Assembly: GCF_019052655.1 (NCBI RefSeq)
Contig: NZ_JAHQVB010000007.1
Span: 1-55,772 of the forward strand
DNA length: 55,772 nucleotides
Reading direction: 5' to 3'
From: Holdemanella porci
Lineage (GTDB): Bacteria > Bacillota_I > Bacilli_A > Erysipelotrichales > Erysipelotrichaceae
The notes under the pieces are model-generated. The model did not search any database. It was not told the origin of the DNA and saw only the letters and a list, made by a program, of their open reading frames with translations. The translations under genes and the position numbers were made by a program. Position 1 is the stretch's first letter. Each line of letters starts with the position of its first letter. Shown here piece after piece: positions 54,534-55,772 of the stretch.

Positions 54534-54547
54534 TAACAATGCTGTAA
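54534..54547. promoter_or_regulatory. Predicted BceR operator between bceR and the metallophosphoesterase remnant
   Basis: TAACA-ATGC-TGTAA matches TNACA-N4-TGTAA. It lies upstream of bceR (TATAAT at 54505-54510 on the minus strand) and 26 bp before the start of the divergent decayed gene, so it may have served both. Confidence 0.65.
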
Positions 54548-54572
54548 GATAAAACAAAGAGGAAGCGATAGT

Positions 54573-55255
54573 ATGATCTATCTTCAAATGTGAATTCTCA
54601 TTCTAGAAATCGGATTATGTTATTTAATTAACAACGTATTAAAGGATACATTAAACAAAAAATACGATACGCCATTTGTATCGCATTACTATTAAATTGT
54701 TGAAATATGCGTACATATAAAGCTATGTGAGCTATACATAATTTGTATTATTAATCGTATTCAAGAAAAGAAAACCAATATTCTGCATAATAGTATCAGC
54801 TACCATATCCACATCCATCGTTACTTTTGGCTCTGTGAATATGTATACCATCCATAAAACCACCTACAACATCACAACCACAAAAGAAATCACAAACACC
54901 AAATTTCTATCTACTTGGCAAAGACTTCGTAGATGAATACACATACAAATATGATATGGAAATCCTATTTAAGAAACTCAGAAGACTTACTAAAGTAGCC
55001 CCCCTATTTATTTTGTATATGGCAATCATAAAAGCAAGACAAAATTCACAAGAAATAAACTCAATCACAAAATCACTAAAAACAATATTATCATTCTAAA
55101 TGATCAAGAAGTACATTTAAACAACATAACTCTAATCGGCAGAAAAGACTACACAAACAAAAATCATTAGCTCAGGCCTTGTTGGTTGGGGTTTTACAAT
55201 GAGAACAGAGGGTATATGTGAGTATGCGGTAGTCAATGTCACACAAGAGAAATAA
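54573..55255 (+). pseudogene. Decayed membrane-anchored metallophosphoesterase
   Basis: Pieces of one gene in shifting frames follow a good ribosome-binding site (GAGGAAG). 54573-54590 reads MIYLQM, then (shifted) ILILEIGLCYLINNVL; 54751-54880 holds a membrane segment and NMYTIHKTTYNITTTK. DFVDEYTYKYDMEILFKKL (~54920), YGNH (~55018) and LNDQEVHLNNITLIGRKDYTNKN (~55096-55166) follow, then SSGLVGWGFTMRTEGICEYAVVNV to a TAA at 55253-55255. At least three frameshifts (one in a C run near 54998) and two internal deletions remove the metal motifs D-x-H and GHTH. Calcineurin-like (YkoQ/YaeI type) ancestry. Confidence 0.85.
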
Positions 55256-55772
55256 ACGATATTCTAGCAAAAATCTTTATGGTAACAAAACTCTTTCCAT
55301 ATTGCATGACACCTTCAGTTGGTTCTGTTCTAGCAAAAATTCATATGGTAACAAAACAATCTTCATGACTTTAACTTTCTCTCCTTTGTTCTGTTCTAGC
55401 AAAAATTCATATGGTAACAAAACTTCGTCCACTGTTTGACCGGATTCGTTTTTGTTCTGTTCTAGCAAAAATTCATATGGTAACAAAACAATAAGCAATC
55501 GTGTACTTCGGCATCTGAAGTTCTGTTCTAGCAAAAATTCATATGGTAACAAAACGTTCAAAATATCAATCAATGTTTTGTCTTGGTTCTGTTCTAGCAA
55601 AAATTCATATGGTAACAAAACTTGATAAGACAGACTTTGCAAAGCGTTTATGTTCTGTTCTAGCAAAAATTCATATGGTAACAAAACATATACTCAACTA
55701 TTACATCAAAGACATGAGTTCTGTTCTAGCAAAAATTCATATGGTAACAAAACTAGACAAGACAGACTTTGC
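55256..55772 (-). CRISPR. CRISPR array, type II-like repeats, runs off right edge
   Basis: Eight 36-bp repeats at 55256, 55322, 55388, 55454, 55520, 55586, 55652 and 55718, with spacers of exactly 30 bp; the eighth spacer is cut by the window edge. Seven repeats are identical. On the minus strand they begin GTTTTGTTACCATATG and end GCTAGAACAGAAC, the GTTTT...AAC form of type II repeats. The left-most repeat (55256-55291) has eight mismatches, so the array ends on the left and its leader lies beyond the right edge. No cas gene or tracrRNA is visible here. Confidence 0.97.

Noticed and set aside
55277..55684. A 135-codon minus-strand frame across the CRISPR array
   Set aside because: 36+30 bp is a multiple of three, so the repeat stays open in one frame (LLPYEFLLEQN). 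It is the array, not a gene.
1..55772. tRNA or rRNA genes
   Set aside because: I looked for T-loop signatures (GGTTCGA and similar) and conserved rRNA stretches; the few hits lie inside protein genes.

Overview
The window looks like a low-G+C Gram-positive (Firmicutes) chromosome. EzrA, RlmH, a T-box-controlled lysS, choline-binding-type wall repeats, a Bce-type antimicrobial-peptide module and a YmfF/YmfH M16 pair all fit. Gene style and the LysRS C-terminal fusion suggest an Erysipelotrichia-like host (a Solobacterium/Bulleidia-type lineage is a guess, not proven). Nearly all genes lie on the minus strand. Housekeeping genes are dense and overlap in short operons.

Layout. (1) 1-446 is a nearly exact second copy of the 3' end of lysS (8075-8520). 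Between the copies lies a 7.6 kb accessory block with a different codon style: a phospholipase-D/cardiolipin-synthase-like enzyme, an OmpR-type two-component system, an FUSC/aromatic-acid-exporter-like protein, a PgsA-like CDP-alcohol phosphatidyltransferase, a P-type ATPase stub and an AI-2E-family permease, plus a broken cls. It reads as a membrane-lipid or envelope-stress module. (2) 8-11.4 kb: lysS with its T-box, a TetR regulator and an MntP-like exporter. (3) 11.4-21.2 kb: Mbeg1-like hydrolase, SdpR/SdpI-like pair with two palindromic operators, SseB-macrodomain fusion, patatin, radical SAM protein, and one decayed plus one intact 2-enoate-reductase-type flavoenzyme. (4) 21.5-28.9 kb: RNA modification and division genes (RlmD-like with an Arg/Asp-rich tail, RlmA-like, ThiI-IscS, EzrA) and divergent rpsD with a long leader. 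(5) 29-46.5 kb: SSB-like protein, M16 peptidases, two secreted wall-binding NlpC/P60-type hydrolases, tRNA and nucleotide-hygiene genes (trmL, rdgB, tgt, dtd), NptA, M50 protease, YchF, FolD, IspF. (6) 46.6-49.9 kb: pgk-tpiA, rlmH and a small SMC-like ATPase. (7) 50-54.5 kb: a BceRS-BceAB module with two good operator matches (TNACA-N4-TGTAA) and an unlisted 25-residue membrane microprotein after bceB. (8) 54.5-55.8 kb: a decayed metallophosphoesterase gene whose stop codon abuts the degenerate end of a type II-looking CRISPR array that runs off the right edge. No cas genes are in the window.

How parts fit: the left-edge accessory block and the Bce module are both envelope-defence systems, each with its own two-component regulator. 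The CRISPR array is transcribed from the right, so its leader, and probably its cas operon, should lie just beyond the right edge.
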